Positions 1 to 6,686 of a stretch of DNA of 7,882 nucleotides are shown here, piece after piece. The stretch is from JBNJDW01 sp051745265 (GTDB lineage: Bacteria > Pseudomonadota > Alphaproteobacteria > Micavibrionales > CSBR16-224). A program made the position numbers and the translations under genes. Below the pieces are notes generated by a model, which did no database searches, was not told where the DNA came from, and was given only the letters and a program-made list of their open reading frames with translations. The DNA lies in assembly GCA_051745265.1 (NCBI GenBank), contig JBNJDW010000080.1, forward strand, positions 1 through 7,882, written 5' to 3'. Position 1 is the first letter of the stretch; every line of letters begins with the position of its first letter.

Positions 1-1272
1 GGACAAGAGGGTGATCCGGGTCAGGACGGCGATGATACCGTTCCGGTAGACGGCGCCGGTGACATGCCTGATGTCGATGAGCCGCAGGAAATTAAAGATG
101 CCCAGCAGGAAGCTGACGGTCAGTCTCCTGACGGTGATGGAGATCAGCCGGGTCAGGATGCCGATGGCGAAGGTGCTGACGGTGAAGGCATGACCAGTGA
201 AGAGCTGGATCAGCAGATCAAGCAACAGCAGCAGGCACAAGGACAGGATGGCGGAGAGCCGGGTCAGGACGGCGATAGCAATAGCAAAAGTGATCAAGGC
301 AGCACCGGCGAAGGACGGAGCCTGGAAGAACTTTCCAAGGAAAGCTGGCATGATTACAACGCCCGTATTTCCGAGCTTGGCAGCTATATTACCCGTGTTC
401 GCAAGCAGTTTAAAAAAGTACAGGAACGTCAGCTGCAGGAAAAAACCCGCCGTTCCAAGCAATGTGAGATGTTGCCGGAAAACGGGGAAGTGGTTGAACG
501 GCTTAATATTGACCGCCAGATGAATCTTGCTTTCAAACGGGCGATCGGCAATGTTGAGGAAGAGGATTACAACCGCTTTCATAAAGATGAAAAGCATTAC
601 ATACCAACGACGATTGATATCGTTATCATGGTCGATGGCTCTGCTTCTATGAAGGGTAAGGCGTTGAATTCAGCCCTACAGACAGCGGCAATCCTGCATG
701 AAGCTGCCAATGGCAAGGATATGAATGTAAATGTTTATGTCAGCATGTGGGGTAATGAAAATCCTGAAGTCCTGATCGAGCCCGGCATGAAACGCAGTGA
801 AATCGGCAGACAGCTTGAGCGTGCCCGTCCGGGCTTAAGCTCGGGGACAGCTATGGCGCCGGCGTTTAAGGCGACGGCAGATATGATCGCGGATCAGCAT
901 CAGAAATCGAATACATTGGCTGGTTTTACGCATATGTTGATTGTCTCAGATGGTGATATTACCGACGTAGCGCCCTCGCAGAAGAACATTAAGGAAATGT
1001 TCCGCCATTGTAAAAAAGTCACCGTCGATGTGGCTGTGCTTGATGGTAAAAAAGGTTCGGCTATGGAACGTGCGGTCAAGGATATTCAGACCAGCCGAAA
1101 ATATCAGGAAGTTACCGTAACGCTGGAGCCGGAACCAAGCAAAATTCCATTTGCAATGGTCAACATGCTTCTGACCAAAATCAGAAAATGCGGCAGTTTC
1201 AAAGCTGAACCGGTGTCAAAGAAAAAACGCGATATGCGCCGTGCCTCACGGAATTTAGGCAAAAGACCCTAA
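1..1272 (+). CDS. VWA-domain protein with acidic Gly/Gln-rich N-terminal region (5' end outside window)
   Basis: The reading frame is open from base 1, so the ATG at 64 is only an internal methionine and the true start lies upstream. Roughly the first 110 visible residues are low complexity, rich in D, G, Q and E, with three copies of a PGQD[G/A]D motif. A charged helical stretch follows (about 340-480). The C-terminal part is a VWA domain: the DGSAS motif at 634-648 (MIDAS DxSxS), the MIDAS threonine in SSGTAMAP (codon 847-849) and the aspartate of VSDGD (codon 949-951) are all present, so metal-dependent ligand binding should be intact. The tail is basic (about 1219-1272). Layout, with an acidic linker followed by a C-terminal VWA, resembles CobT, the cobaltochelatase subunit, but there is not enough similarity to call it cobT. 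The AAA+ gene starts 85 nt downstream with no terminator between them, so the two products probably form an ATPase/VWA complex in the cytoplasm. The client is unknown. Confidence 0.88.
   Translation, partial: GQEGDPGQDGDDTVPVDGAGDMPDVDEPQEIKDAQQEADGQSPDGDGDQPGQDADGEGADGEGMTSEELDQQIKQQQQAQGQDGGEPGQDGDSNSKSDQGSTGEGRSLEELSKESWHDYNARISELGSYITRVRKQFKKVQERQLQEKTRRSKQCEMLPENGEVVERLNIDRQMNLAFKRAIGNVEEEDYNRFHKDEKHYIPTTIDIVIMVDGSASMKGKALNSALQTAAILHEAANGKDMNVNVYVSMWGNENPEVLIEPGMKRSEIGRQLERARPGLSSGTAMAPAFKATADMIADQHQKSNTLAGFTHMLIVSDGDITDVAPSQKNIKEMFRHCKKVTVDVAVLDGKKGSAMERAVKDIQTSRKYQEVTVTLEPEPSKIPFAMVNMLLTKIRKCGSFKAEPVSKKKRDMRRASRNLGKRP
16..276 (+). repeat. Dispersed in-frame repeat encoding PGQD[G/A]D
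   Basis: The 18-mer CCGGGTCAGGACGGCGAT occurs exactly at 16-33 and 259-276, and with two mismatches at 148-165. All copies are in the same reading frame, encoding PGQDGD, PGQDGD and PGQDAD. Similarity extends to the left of two copies (GQEGDPGQDGD at 1-33; GQDGGEPGQDGD at 241-276). This is a coding low-complexity repeat in the acidic linker of the VWA protein, probably expanded by slippage or recombination. It is not a mobile element. Confidence 0.75.
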
Positions 1273-1344
1273 AGGGGTATAACAACAATAGATAAGCAAG
1301 AAAAAAGAAGACGTAAAATTAAGTAAAATCGTGAAGATAGGGAA

Positions 1345-1351
1345 AAGGAAG
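1345..1351 (+). promoter_or_regulatory. Ribosome binding site that selects the ATG at 1358
   Basis: AAGGAAG ends 6 nt before the ATG at 1358, a good Shine-Dalgarno match and spacing. The GTG at 1331, nine codons upstream in the same frame, has no comparable purine motif in front of it, and the residues it would add (KIGKRKKK) look like translated leader. I therefore use 1358 as the start. Confidence 0.75.
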
Positions 1352-1357
1352 AAAAAA

Positions 1358-4300
1358 ATGACAGCACCACGTGACCCAAGCGATAAAGCAGGCAAAAACG
1401 CTAAAAATAGCCTTGATAAAAACGAGCTGCGTAAAAAACGCCGGATCGATTTGAGCAAGGATGAACTGAGCGCGCTTACGCTCGAAATCGGTACGCCTGA
1501 GCTTCCCTATCCGATGTGGGGAACCGTTAAGGTTGAACATGAAGGTTCAAGCCAGCTTGAACAGCATCTGACGCCTCTGGCGGAAGAAAACTCCGATATT
1601 GCGCTGAAGGCGATGACCGCCCGGCCACCGGAAGAGGCGTGGGGTATTCTGGCCCGTGAAATGCCGACCCCGTCAATGCTGTGGCTGATGAAGCTGATGC
1701 TTCAACGCCTGAAGCCGGAAAGCAAGAACCGTCAATTGTTCCTGATGGGTGATCCGGGGATGGGTAAGTCCTTTATGGGCGGTACCATGGCCCGTGTCAT
1801 GTCGACAGAATCACCGCGCATTTATGACTGCGGTGGTAAAAACATGAACTCCATGCTGTTTGAAATGGTGCTGGATTTTGGCGCCGGTGCGGCTCTGCCC
1901 AAGCAGATCGAAGCACGTATGCAGGATGGAAAGCTTGATCATCTTTCTTTGGTTGAAATGCGTAAATTGACGGAGCTTAAAGTTACGGTTTACGATGAAA
2001 ATGACCAACCACAGGAAAAACTTCTTAATTTTGTAAAAGAAGTTGAGGGCGATAAGTTTCAAATTAATTGGGATGCCTTATCCCACGGCTCGAAAATCAG
2101 CAATGAGAATATTGATCTTGTTCACGAAGTGTTGGATAAGATCAGCCGTATCGAAGGCTTTGATAAAGCCGGTGGCAATACGCTGGGGATGAGCTCGCAG
2201 TTTGGTCCGGCCATTACCGACTTTATCGAAGGTAACTTTTCGACCTGGGATGAATATAACAAATCAAAAGAAGGCGGTGATGACGCATTGCAGACCTTCT
2301 TGCAGTTTGTGAACGGGGAGAAAGACGAATGCACGATTGAAAACCCGCTGAAGGGTAAAGACGGCGTCAGTGGTCCGACCCATTTCACATTCCGCCGCGA
2401 AGACGTAAAGCCGTTCTGGGGCATTATGTTTACCGGTAACAACGCGATCGATGGTTCGACCACACGTGAATTGAATAAATCTGTTTATTCCCGTCTGCAG
2501 CCTGAAGATCTGCCGGAAGTGTCTGAAGAAGACTGGCAGCACCGGATTTGTCAGATGATGACAGGTGTTCCGGTATCATCCTGGTACAAGATTTTCAAGG
2601 AAGATGCCGATGAAAACCCGAAAGCGTTTTCCGACTTCCTGTGGATGGCGCGGACTGCCGGGCTTGAAGAATCCGAAGTTGACGCTATTCCCGAGATCCA
2701 GCGCGTCTGGATACAAAACTGGGAGCGGGTGATCAGCGCGTCTGAAAAACTTGGCCGCTTTTACCACGGATGGCGCGACCGTCTGGATGAAGACAAAGCC
2801 TTTGAGTATGATCTTGATGATGAAATTGATGCTGAATATGCAGCCAAACAATCAATGGATTTCCGTCGGGTGATTAAAAACCTCGAAGACGCCATGCATG
2901 TCGAAGCCAAGCAAAAGCCGGTCGGCACGCGGGTTAAAATTCCGCTGAAGCTGGACTTTAACAAAGCCAAAGAGCGTTCAGGTCAACTGGCACAGGAAAG
3001 TCCGTCTGACCAGTTCGGTACCCGTCTGACTGAAAACCTGGTTCACAGCATTTTCAAAAGCTCGGGCGCTATTGGTAAACCGAAGCTTTATGACAGTCTG
3101 ATGACTCTGGCCCGTGAATGTTCACTGGTTGAAATCGAACTGCAGGAAGGTGCTCGCAGCTCAACCCGTACGGTTGAGGATGAATTGAACATCAGTGAAG
3201 CTGACAGCAGCGATCCGAAGGTTCAGGCCCGTGTTGTACAGAAAATATTCTGCGAACGGCTGCGCCAGCGTTTCCCTGATATTCAGGCAACGGATGACCA
3301 GATTATTACGGTTGACCGTATGGCTGATATTATTGCGGATATGCAGGAGAAAAAAGGTCAGGCACATGAGACGAATGAGATCTATCTGCCGAACCAGAAC
3401 AAGGATGAACTGGCCGATAAGCCATTGATGAAAGCAAGGCTGTTTGATTATCTTGCCGTCAATGATTCAGAGCAGGAAGAGTGTTATTACGAAGATGTGC
3501 TGACGACCGAAGAATTCCTTGAGGCTTTCGTTCTGCCGGGTATTAAGGATTATAACCTTAATGCGCTTTGGGAAACCAATATCAGCCTGCGGATGAAGAA
3601 GGATGATATCGAGAACCGTATCGATACCAACCGCAAAACCGTGCTGGAAAATGAGCAGACACTTCAGGAAATGGAGGATGATCTGAAAGCGTTGAAACAA
3701 GAGCTGAAAACGCTGGAAGATGAAGAGCAGGATGCTGCGATGCCATCTCCGAAGGTTCAAGAGATCGAAGATAAGATTGCGAATTTTGGCCGTGAAATGG
3801 AGCGGTTGCAGAAAAACAATATCGGTCTTGCCGAGGACAGCAAACGCAAAGCCGAGCTTCTCAAGAAAATTGAGACAGAAGGTTATGCGGCTTTCAATAC
3901 GGAAGAAAACAGTGCAGATGATCAGGCAACAGCCAATGACAATGCCAATGCTGATAATGAAGAAGCTGAAAATGAAGCCGATCCATTAGCCGCAGATGCT
4001 TCCGTACTGGGTGAGGATGCCGGTTCAAATATCGCAGAGAACCGTTCAAAAACGGGGCTTGCCTTCACCACTTTCTGCTGCCGGGTCGAAAACGACAATG
4101 CACCGGAAAATGAAGAGGATGAACCAGAAGCCTTCGAATTTTCACCGGTACATGTATTGCGTAGCAATCAGGCTGATAAAACACTGGTTATTGCCAATAA
4201 TGTCAGCCTGTCGTTGAAAGACGCCTTTAACAAAGCCAAAATCAAATATGTTGATCTGGCTGATGAGGATGCTGCAGATAAGGTTGATACGGCTGTATCT

Positions 4301-4531
4301 GAAATGGTGCGTGGCATGAATGCCGAAAAGACATTGAAAAGCCTTAAAGGGGCTTTCAATCTTCGGAACCCGCGGTCGCTGGAGGCACAGGATGCGCCTT
4401 CTAACGATGAAACGCTGGGCAGCATGATGGTTGCCCGCCGGAAAATTGCGGAGCGGAGTGTTGATGCAAATGGCGAAGCAGAATCTGTAAGCCTGCCCAT
4501 CAAATACTACGTCAAGCCATATAACGGTTAA
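1358..4531 (+). CDS. Large AAA+ ATPase, MoxR/CobS-like core with long C-terminal extension
   Basis: The product is 1057 residues from ATG 1358. A basic N-terminal stretch (about 10-30) leads to the ATPase core. Walker A is GDPGMGKS at residues 131-138. Sensor 1 is probably the strand FWGIMFTGN ending at N361, and the arginine finger is probably R379 in SVYSRL. Walker B is not obvious: DEYNKS (D298, E299, N301), followed by the helix ALQTFLQFVNGE, resembles the DEINR-type MoxR motif, while VTVYDE (199-204) is an alternative. The Walker A to sensor-1 distance is about 230 residues, roughly twice that of usual AAA+ domains, so there is an insertion. After a helical region come a coiled coil (about 745-845), an acidic Asn/Ala/Glu linker (about 848-885) and a C-terminal domain of about 170 residues that I do not recognise. 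CobS and MoxR proteins are about 300-350 residues, so this is not an ordinary cobS. Its position after the VWA gene suggests it powers that protein. No signal peptide or membrane segment is visible. Confidence 0.88.
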   Translation: MTAPRDPSDKAGKNAKNSLDKNELRKKRRIDLSKDELSALTLEIGTPELPYPMWGTVKVEHEGSSQLEQHLTPLAEENSDIALKAMTARPPEEAWGILAREMPTPSMLWLMKLMLQRLKPESKNRQLFLMGDPGMGKSFMGGTMARVMSTESPRIYDCGGKNMNSMLFEMVLDFGAGAALPKQIEARMQDGKLDHLSLVEMRKLTELKVTVYDENDQPQEKLLNFVKEVEGDKFQINWDALSHGSKISNENIDLVHEVLDKISRIEGFDKAGGNTLGMSSQFGPAITDFIEGNFSTWDEYNKSKEGGDDALQTFLQFVNGEKDECTIENPLKGKDGVSGPTHFTFRREDVKPFWGIMFTGNNAIDGSTTRELNKSVYSRLQPEDLPEVSEEDWQHRICQMMTGVPVSSWYKIFKEDADENPKAFSDFLWMARTAGLEESEVDAIPEIQRVWIQNWERVISASEKLGRFYHGWRDRLDEDKAFEYDLDDEIDAEYAAKQSMDFRRVIKNLEDAMHVEAKQKPVGTRVKIPLKLDFNKAKERSGQLAQESPSDQFGTRLTENLVHSIFKSSGAIGKPKLYDSLMTLARECSLVEIELQEGARSSTRTVEDELNISEADSSDPKVQARVVQKIFCERLRQRFPDIQATDDQIITVDRMADIIADMQEKKGQAHETNEIYLPNQNKDELADKPLMKARLFDYLAVNDSEQEECYYEDVLTTEEFLEAFVLPGIKDYNLNALWETNISLRMKKDDIENRIDTNRKTVLENEQTLQEMEDDLKALKQELKTLEDEEQDAAMPSPKVQEIEDKIANFGREMERLQKNNIGLAEDSKRKAELLKKIETEGYAAFNTEENSADDQATANDNANADNEEAENEADPLAADASVLGEDAGSNIAENRSKTGLAFTTFCCRVENDNAPENEEDEPEAFEFSPVHVLRSNQADKTLVIANNVSLSLKDAFNKAKIKYVDLADEDAADKVDTAVSEMVRGMNAEKTLKSLKGAFNLRNPRSLEAQDAPSNDETLGSMMVARRKIAERSVDANGEAESVSLPIKYYVKPYNG

Positions 4532-4570
4532 GTTGAATACGAGGATTTATATCCCGTAAAGTGACAGTAA

Positions 4571-4602
4571 AGACGGAGTCTTATGTAGATAAGACTCCGT
4601 CT
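4571..4602 (+). terminator. Perfect 14-bp hairpin, possible terminator without U-tract
   Basis: AGACGGAGTCTTAT (4571-4584) and its exact reverse complement (4589-4602) enclose a GTAG loop, beginning 40 nt after the stop of the AAA+ gene. The bases after it (GCACTGGGC) contain no T-run, and the opposite strand has none either, so it is not a classical intrinsic terminator. It may stabilise the 3' end of the operon mRNA, act with Rho, or be a protein-binding palindrome. The hairpin itself is certain; its role is inferred. Confidence 0.5.
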
Positions 4603-4677
4603 GCACTGGGCACCGATCATTTGGCATATAGTCGCCCCCTGTTCCGCTTTCTGCCTTAATATTTAAGGTTTATATGG

Positions 4678-4705
4678 TTGAAAAGGCCGAGAAATCGGTT
4701 ATTAT
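4678..4705 (+). promoter_or_regulatory. Candidate sigma-70-type promoter for the repeat-protein gene
   Basis: TTGAAA (4678-4683) and TATTAT (4700-4705), each matching five of six consensus bases, are separated by 16 nt. Transcription would start near 4712, giving a leader of about 140 nt before the ATG at 4852. The spacer contains a short GGCCGA-GAAA-TCGGTT hairpin. Motif-based prediction only. Confidence 0.4.
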
Positions 4706-4851
4706 TAAATAACTTAAGAATTTGTTGGCACCGTCTTTTTATCAAGGCTTGGAAGTTTTGCCAAACAGGCTTCTTTAGTATGGGGATGAGTAAGGTGTGT
4801 GTTGTCAGCGTTATGCTGGAATAAAGTCGTAATAAAAGAGGTCAATAAAAA

Positions 4852-6351
4852 ATGACTAACCGCAAGCTGTTAAAACACGCCTATATCGCTACACTTTGTG
4901 AGCATACAAGCGCTCAGGCCTATCAGGACAGAGTGTTTGCCGTTCAGAATCTTGATGAACTGGCAAAGCAGCTTGAAGACGCGGGAGAGAAGATTACAAA
5001 AGCTGATTTCTTTACCGGCGATGAACAGGGGCTGCGTTTCCTCGACAGCGCCAGCGGTTGGCGTAACTTCGATAAAATCATAGATATTGTTGAGAAGAAC
5101 GGTGAAAAATTTGAAGCAGAAGACTTCCTGCAAGTCGTCGGCCACAGAGGCCGCACCTTTCTTGATTCTGCCGGCGAGCATGATGCTTTGGATAAAATTT
5201 TTCAGGCAAAGCTTTGGATGGGAAATTTCAAGGCTGTTGAAAAACTGTATTATGAAGTGCCGACAGGACGACGCAGCCTGTTCCGCGATGAAGGCAGGCT
5301 GCTGAATATTAAGCGTGAAATTGCAGCGGCCGAAGGGCGCGAGATCCGTGAAGATCAACTGGCCAGACTGTCCATTGACTGGAAGGATTTTCCCCGGATG
5401 TTTTCACAGCCAGGTGGTATAGAACGCCTGCGGATGCTAACGGACCAGCTTGAAAGAAATGGTGAGAAGCTGACCAAGGAAGATGTCTTGCTGACGGATC
5501 ATGAAGGCGATACGCTTTTTTATAAACAGGAAGTCTGGGAACATTTTACCGAGATTCAAAGCATGCTGGCCCGAAATGGTGAAGCCTTGGATGTTGCGGA
5601 TTATATCGAGAAAAAAGGCTCCCGTCCGAGTATTCTGGAACGGGCTTGTGAAAATGGGGCGCTCGATAAAGTTTTTGATCCTCAATTCTGGGCCGGGCGC
5701 TTATCCTCAATGGTTGAGCTTTGGGAACATTTACTGCCAATGGAAAAAAGCGATCTTGGCCATGATGAATTTGCGCGTCTGCTGAATAAAGCGGAAAACC
5801 TGACCTACGGTGATGTTTTCAATGTTGATGATGTTAAAAACATCAAAGATTTAACGCAGCCGATTGCGATTGAAGGCGATGCCAAGGTATTTCCTTTATC
5901 GCTTGATACGGTCTGGGATAATATTGATGACCTGATGGAACGTCTGGCTAAAAACAAGCAGTCGATCAAAATGCAGCATATGCGCCAAATCAGCGGCTGT
6001 GCCAAGAAGCCTATTTTTGAAATGGCGATTAAAAACGGTCATCTGGACAAGCTGATTAAAGTGGCCAAGAAATCCGGCGAAGGATTTGCCGTAGAAGACT
6101 TATTGAAAAAAGATGATTCCGGTATGACCATGCTTGATGTGATCGGGCACCGTAAACAGCTCTCGACTTTGTTTGACCCGGAATTATGGGCCGGACGGAT
6201 TAGCGATATGAAGGCTTTATGGTCGCAGGTTCCGATTAATCAGAAAAGCCAGCTTGATTGGGGCGATGTCCTGAACAGAACCAATGTATGCACATTGCAG
6301 CAGTCTTCAAAGAAATCAGACACACCACGGTTAAAAAGACGCCGTAAATAA
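4852..6351 (+). CDS. Three-unit alpha-helical repeat protein, ankyrin-like, function unknown
   Basis: The product is 499 residues, and the ATG is preceded by AGAGG (4837-4841), 10 nt upstream. I do not recognise a named family. Three diverged units of about 160 residues begin near residues 33, 189 and 354. Each has two sub-repeats containing a [N/S]GE-like turn and a short hydrophobic/acidic helix such as KEDVL, spaced 39-40 residues apart (44/83, 203/242, 368/408). These are followed by ankyrin-like G-x-T-x-LD-x-A loops. Each unit then has a conserved block, F-D-P-x-x-W-A-G-R (117-125 in the form FQAKLWMGN, 275-283, 441-449), and ends with LW-x-x-[V/L]P. The protein ends in a very basic tail (PRLKRRRK). 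No signal peptide or membrane segment is seen, so it is probably cytoplasmic and may act as an interaction scaffold. It has its own candidate promoter and is closed by a terminator, so it is probably a single-gene unit. A secreted effector role cannot be excluded, but nothing visible shows it. Confidence 0.85.
   Translation: MTNRKLLKHAYIATLCEHTSAQAYQDRVFAVQNLDELAKQLEDAGEKITKADFFTGDEQGLRFLDSASGWRNFDKIIDIVEKNGEKFEAEDFLQVVGHRGRTFLDSAGEHDALDKIFQAKLWMGNFKAVEKLYYEVPTGRRSLFRDEGRLLNIKREIAAAEGREIREDQLARLSIDWKDFPRMFSQPGGIERLRMLTDQLERNGEKLTKEDVLLTDHEGDTLFYKQEVWEHFTEIQSMLARNGEALDVADYIEKKGSRPSILERACENGALDKVFDPQFWAGRLSSMVELWEHLLPMEKSDLGHDEFARLLNKAENLTYGDVFNVDDVKNIKDLTQPIAIEGDAKVFPLSLDTVWDNIDDLMERLAKNKQSIKMQHMRQISGCAKKPIFEMAIKNGHLDKLIKVAKKSGEGFAVEDLLKKDDSGMTMLDVIGHRKQLSTLFDPELWAGRISDMKALWSQVPINQKSQLDWGDVLNRTNVCTLQQSSKKSDTPRLKRRRK
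4948..6348 (+). repeat. Three diverged tandem units of about 160 codons inside the repeat protein
   Basis: The units run about 4948-5415, 5416-5910 and 5911-6348. The conserved tryptophans W122, W280 and W446 give periods of 158 and 166 residues. The regions between blocks also align, with a K/R-S-x-L...LLN/VLN pattern after each LW-x-x-[V/L]P motif. The similarity is visible in protein but not as long DNA identity, so the duplication is old and was retained under selection. Confidence 0.7.
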
Positions 6352-6383
6352 TCATTGATCTCCTTAAAGGGAATATTTTTATA

Positions 6384-6425
6384 AATGCCCAAGGTCTATT
6401 CTTGACCTTGGGCATTAAGTTTTTT
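6384..6425 (+). terminator. Intrinsic terminator after the repeat-protein gene
   Basis: A 13-bp perfect stem (6384-6396 with 6404-6416, containing GCCCAAGGTC and its complement) has a 7-nt TATTCTT loop. It is followed 3 nt later by six T residues (6420-6425). It lies 33 nt after the stop codon of the repeat-protein gene and separates it from the DUF4164-zapA unit. Confidence 0.9.
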
Positions 6426-6430
6426 ATTGT
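6402..6430 (+). promoter_or_regulatory. Candidate promoter for the DUF4164-zapA unit
   Basis: TTGACC (6402-6407) and TATTGT (6425-6430) have 17-nt spacing, each four to five of six consensus bases. The -35 box lies within the loop and right arm of the terminator, so the same bases would end one transcript and start the next. The predicted leader is about 37 nt. Motif evidence only. Confidence 0.3.
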
Positions 6431-6473
6431 AACTCTATCTTAGTATTAAATTTTATTTGAATGAGGTCGGGTT

Positions 6474-6683
6474 ATGTCCCAGTCGCTAAAAGCTGCATTA
6501 CAAGATCTGAATGATTCGATTTCACGGCTCGAAAATACAATTGATCAAAGGGTCGAAAAAGGCAGTCGTAATCAGGCTGAATTATTTGGTATTTCTGAAG
6601 AAGAGAAAAAACTGAACAAAAACATCGCCGGCAAACTGGATTCGACCATTAAGCGGCTGGAAACGTTACTGACAGAGGAGTAG
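6474..6683 (+). CDS. Small coiled-coil protein, DUF4164-like, upstream of zapA
   Basis: The product is 69 residues, almost entirely helical and rich in charged residues, with heptad-like leucine/isoleucine spacing (LNDSISRLENTI, then LDSTIKRLETLL). No signal peptide or membrane segment is present. GAGG at 6463-6466, 7 nt before the ATG, supports the start. In many Alphaproteobacteria a short coiled-coil protein assigned to DUF4164 precedes zapA, and length, composition and position all fit. Its stop is 3 nt before the zapA start and the zapA ribosome binding site lies inside its last codons, so the two are almost certainly cotranscribed and possibly translationally coupled. A part in cell division beside ZapA is suggested by position only. 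Confidence 0.8.
   Translation: MSQSLKAALQDLNDSISRLENTIDQRVEKGSRNQAELFGISEEEKKLNKNIAGKLDSTIKRLETLLTEE
6675..6680 (+). promoter_or_regulatory. zapA ribosome binding site overlapping the upstream gene's end
   Basis: GAGGAG forms the last two sense codons of the DUF4164-like gene and sits 6 nt before the zapA ATG at 6687. The placement favours translational coupling. Confidence 0.7.
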
Positions 6684-6686
6684 GTC

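Larger units (their letters stand above)
4532..4851. other. Non-coding spacer of 320 bp
   Basis: I see no plausible gene on either strand here. It holds a perfect hairpin (4571-4602), a small inverted repeat CCTTAA-TAT-TTAAGG (4654-4668), a candidate promoter (4678-4705), and an A+T-rich leader of about 140 nt in front of the repeat-protein gene. The leader contains TTGGCA (4725-4730) and its complement TGCCAA (4759-4764), which could form a weak stem. None of this matches a riboswitch I recognise. Confidence 0.7.

Noticed and set aside
64..66. ATG as the start of the VWA gene
   Set aside because: The frame is open from base 1 with the same D/G/Q-rich composition and the same PGQDGD repeat before the ATG, so the gene begins upstream of the window.
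1..1272. Calling the VWA gene cobT and its neighbour cobS
   Set aside because: Domain layout is similar, but the ATPase is far too large, the gene order differs from the usual cobS-cobT, and no other cobalamin gene is visible.
1331..1333. GTG as the start of the AAA+ gene
   Set aside because: It lacks a ribosome binding site, whereas the ATG at 1358 has AAGGAAG at ideal spacing.
1273..1357. Possible small gene or terminator between the VWA and AAA+ genes
   Set aside because: The 85 nt are purine- and A-rich with no stem and no frame of useful length; it reads as an untranslated intercistronic leader.
4168..4503. 111-codon minus-strand frame
   Set aside because: It is Ser/Ala/Arg-rich sequence typical of the antisense of a coding region, and lies within the AAA+ gene.
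4759..4781. TTGCCA followed at 17 nt by TGGGGA as a promoter
   Set aside because: The -10 part is a poor match; TTGAAA/TATTAT upstream is clearly better.
4870..5358. 162-codon open frame on the minus strand
   Set aside because: It lies wholly inside the repeat-protein gene, has no recognisable domain and is explained as an antisense shadow of a gene with convincing internal repeats.
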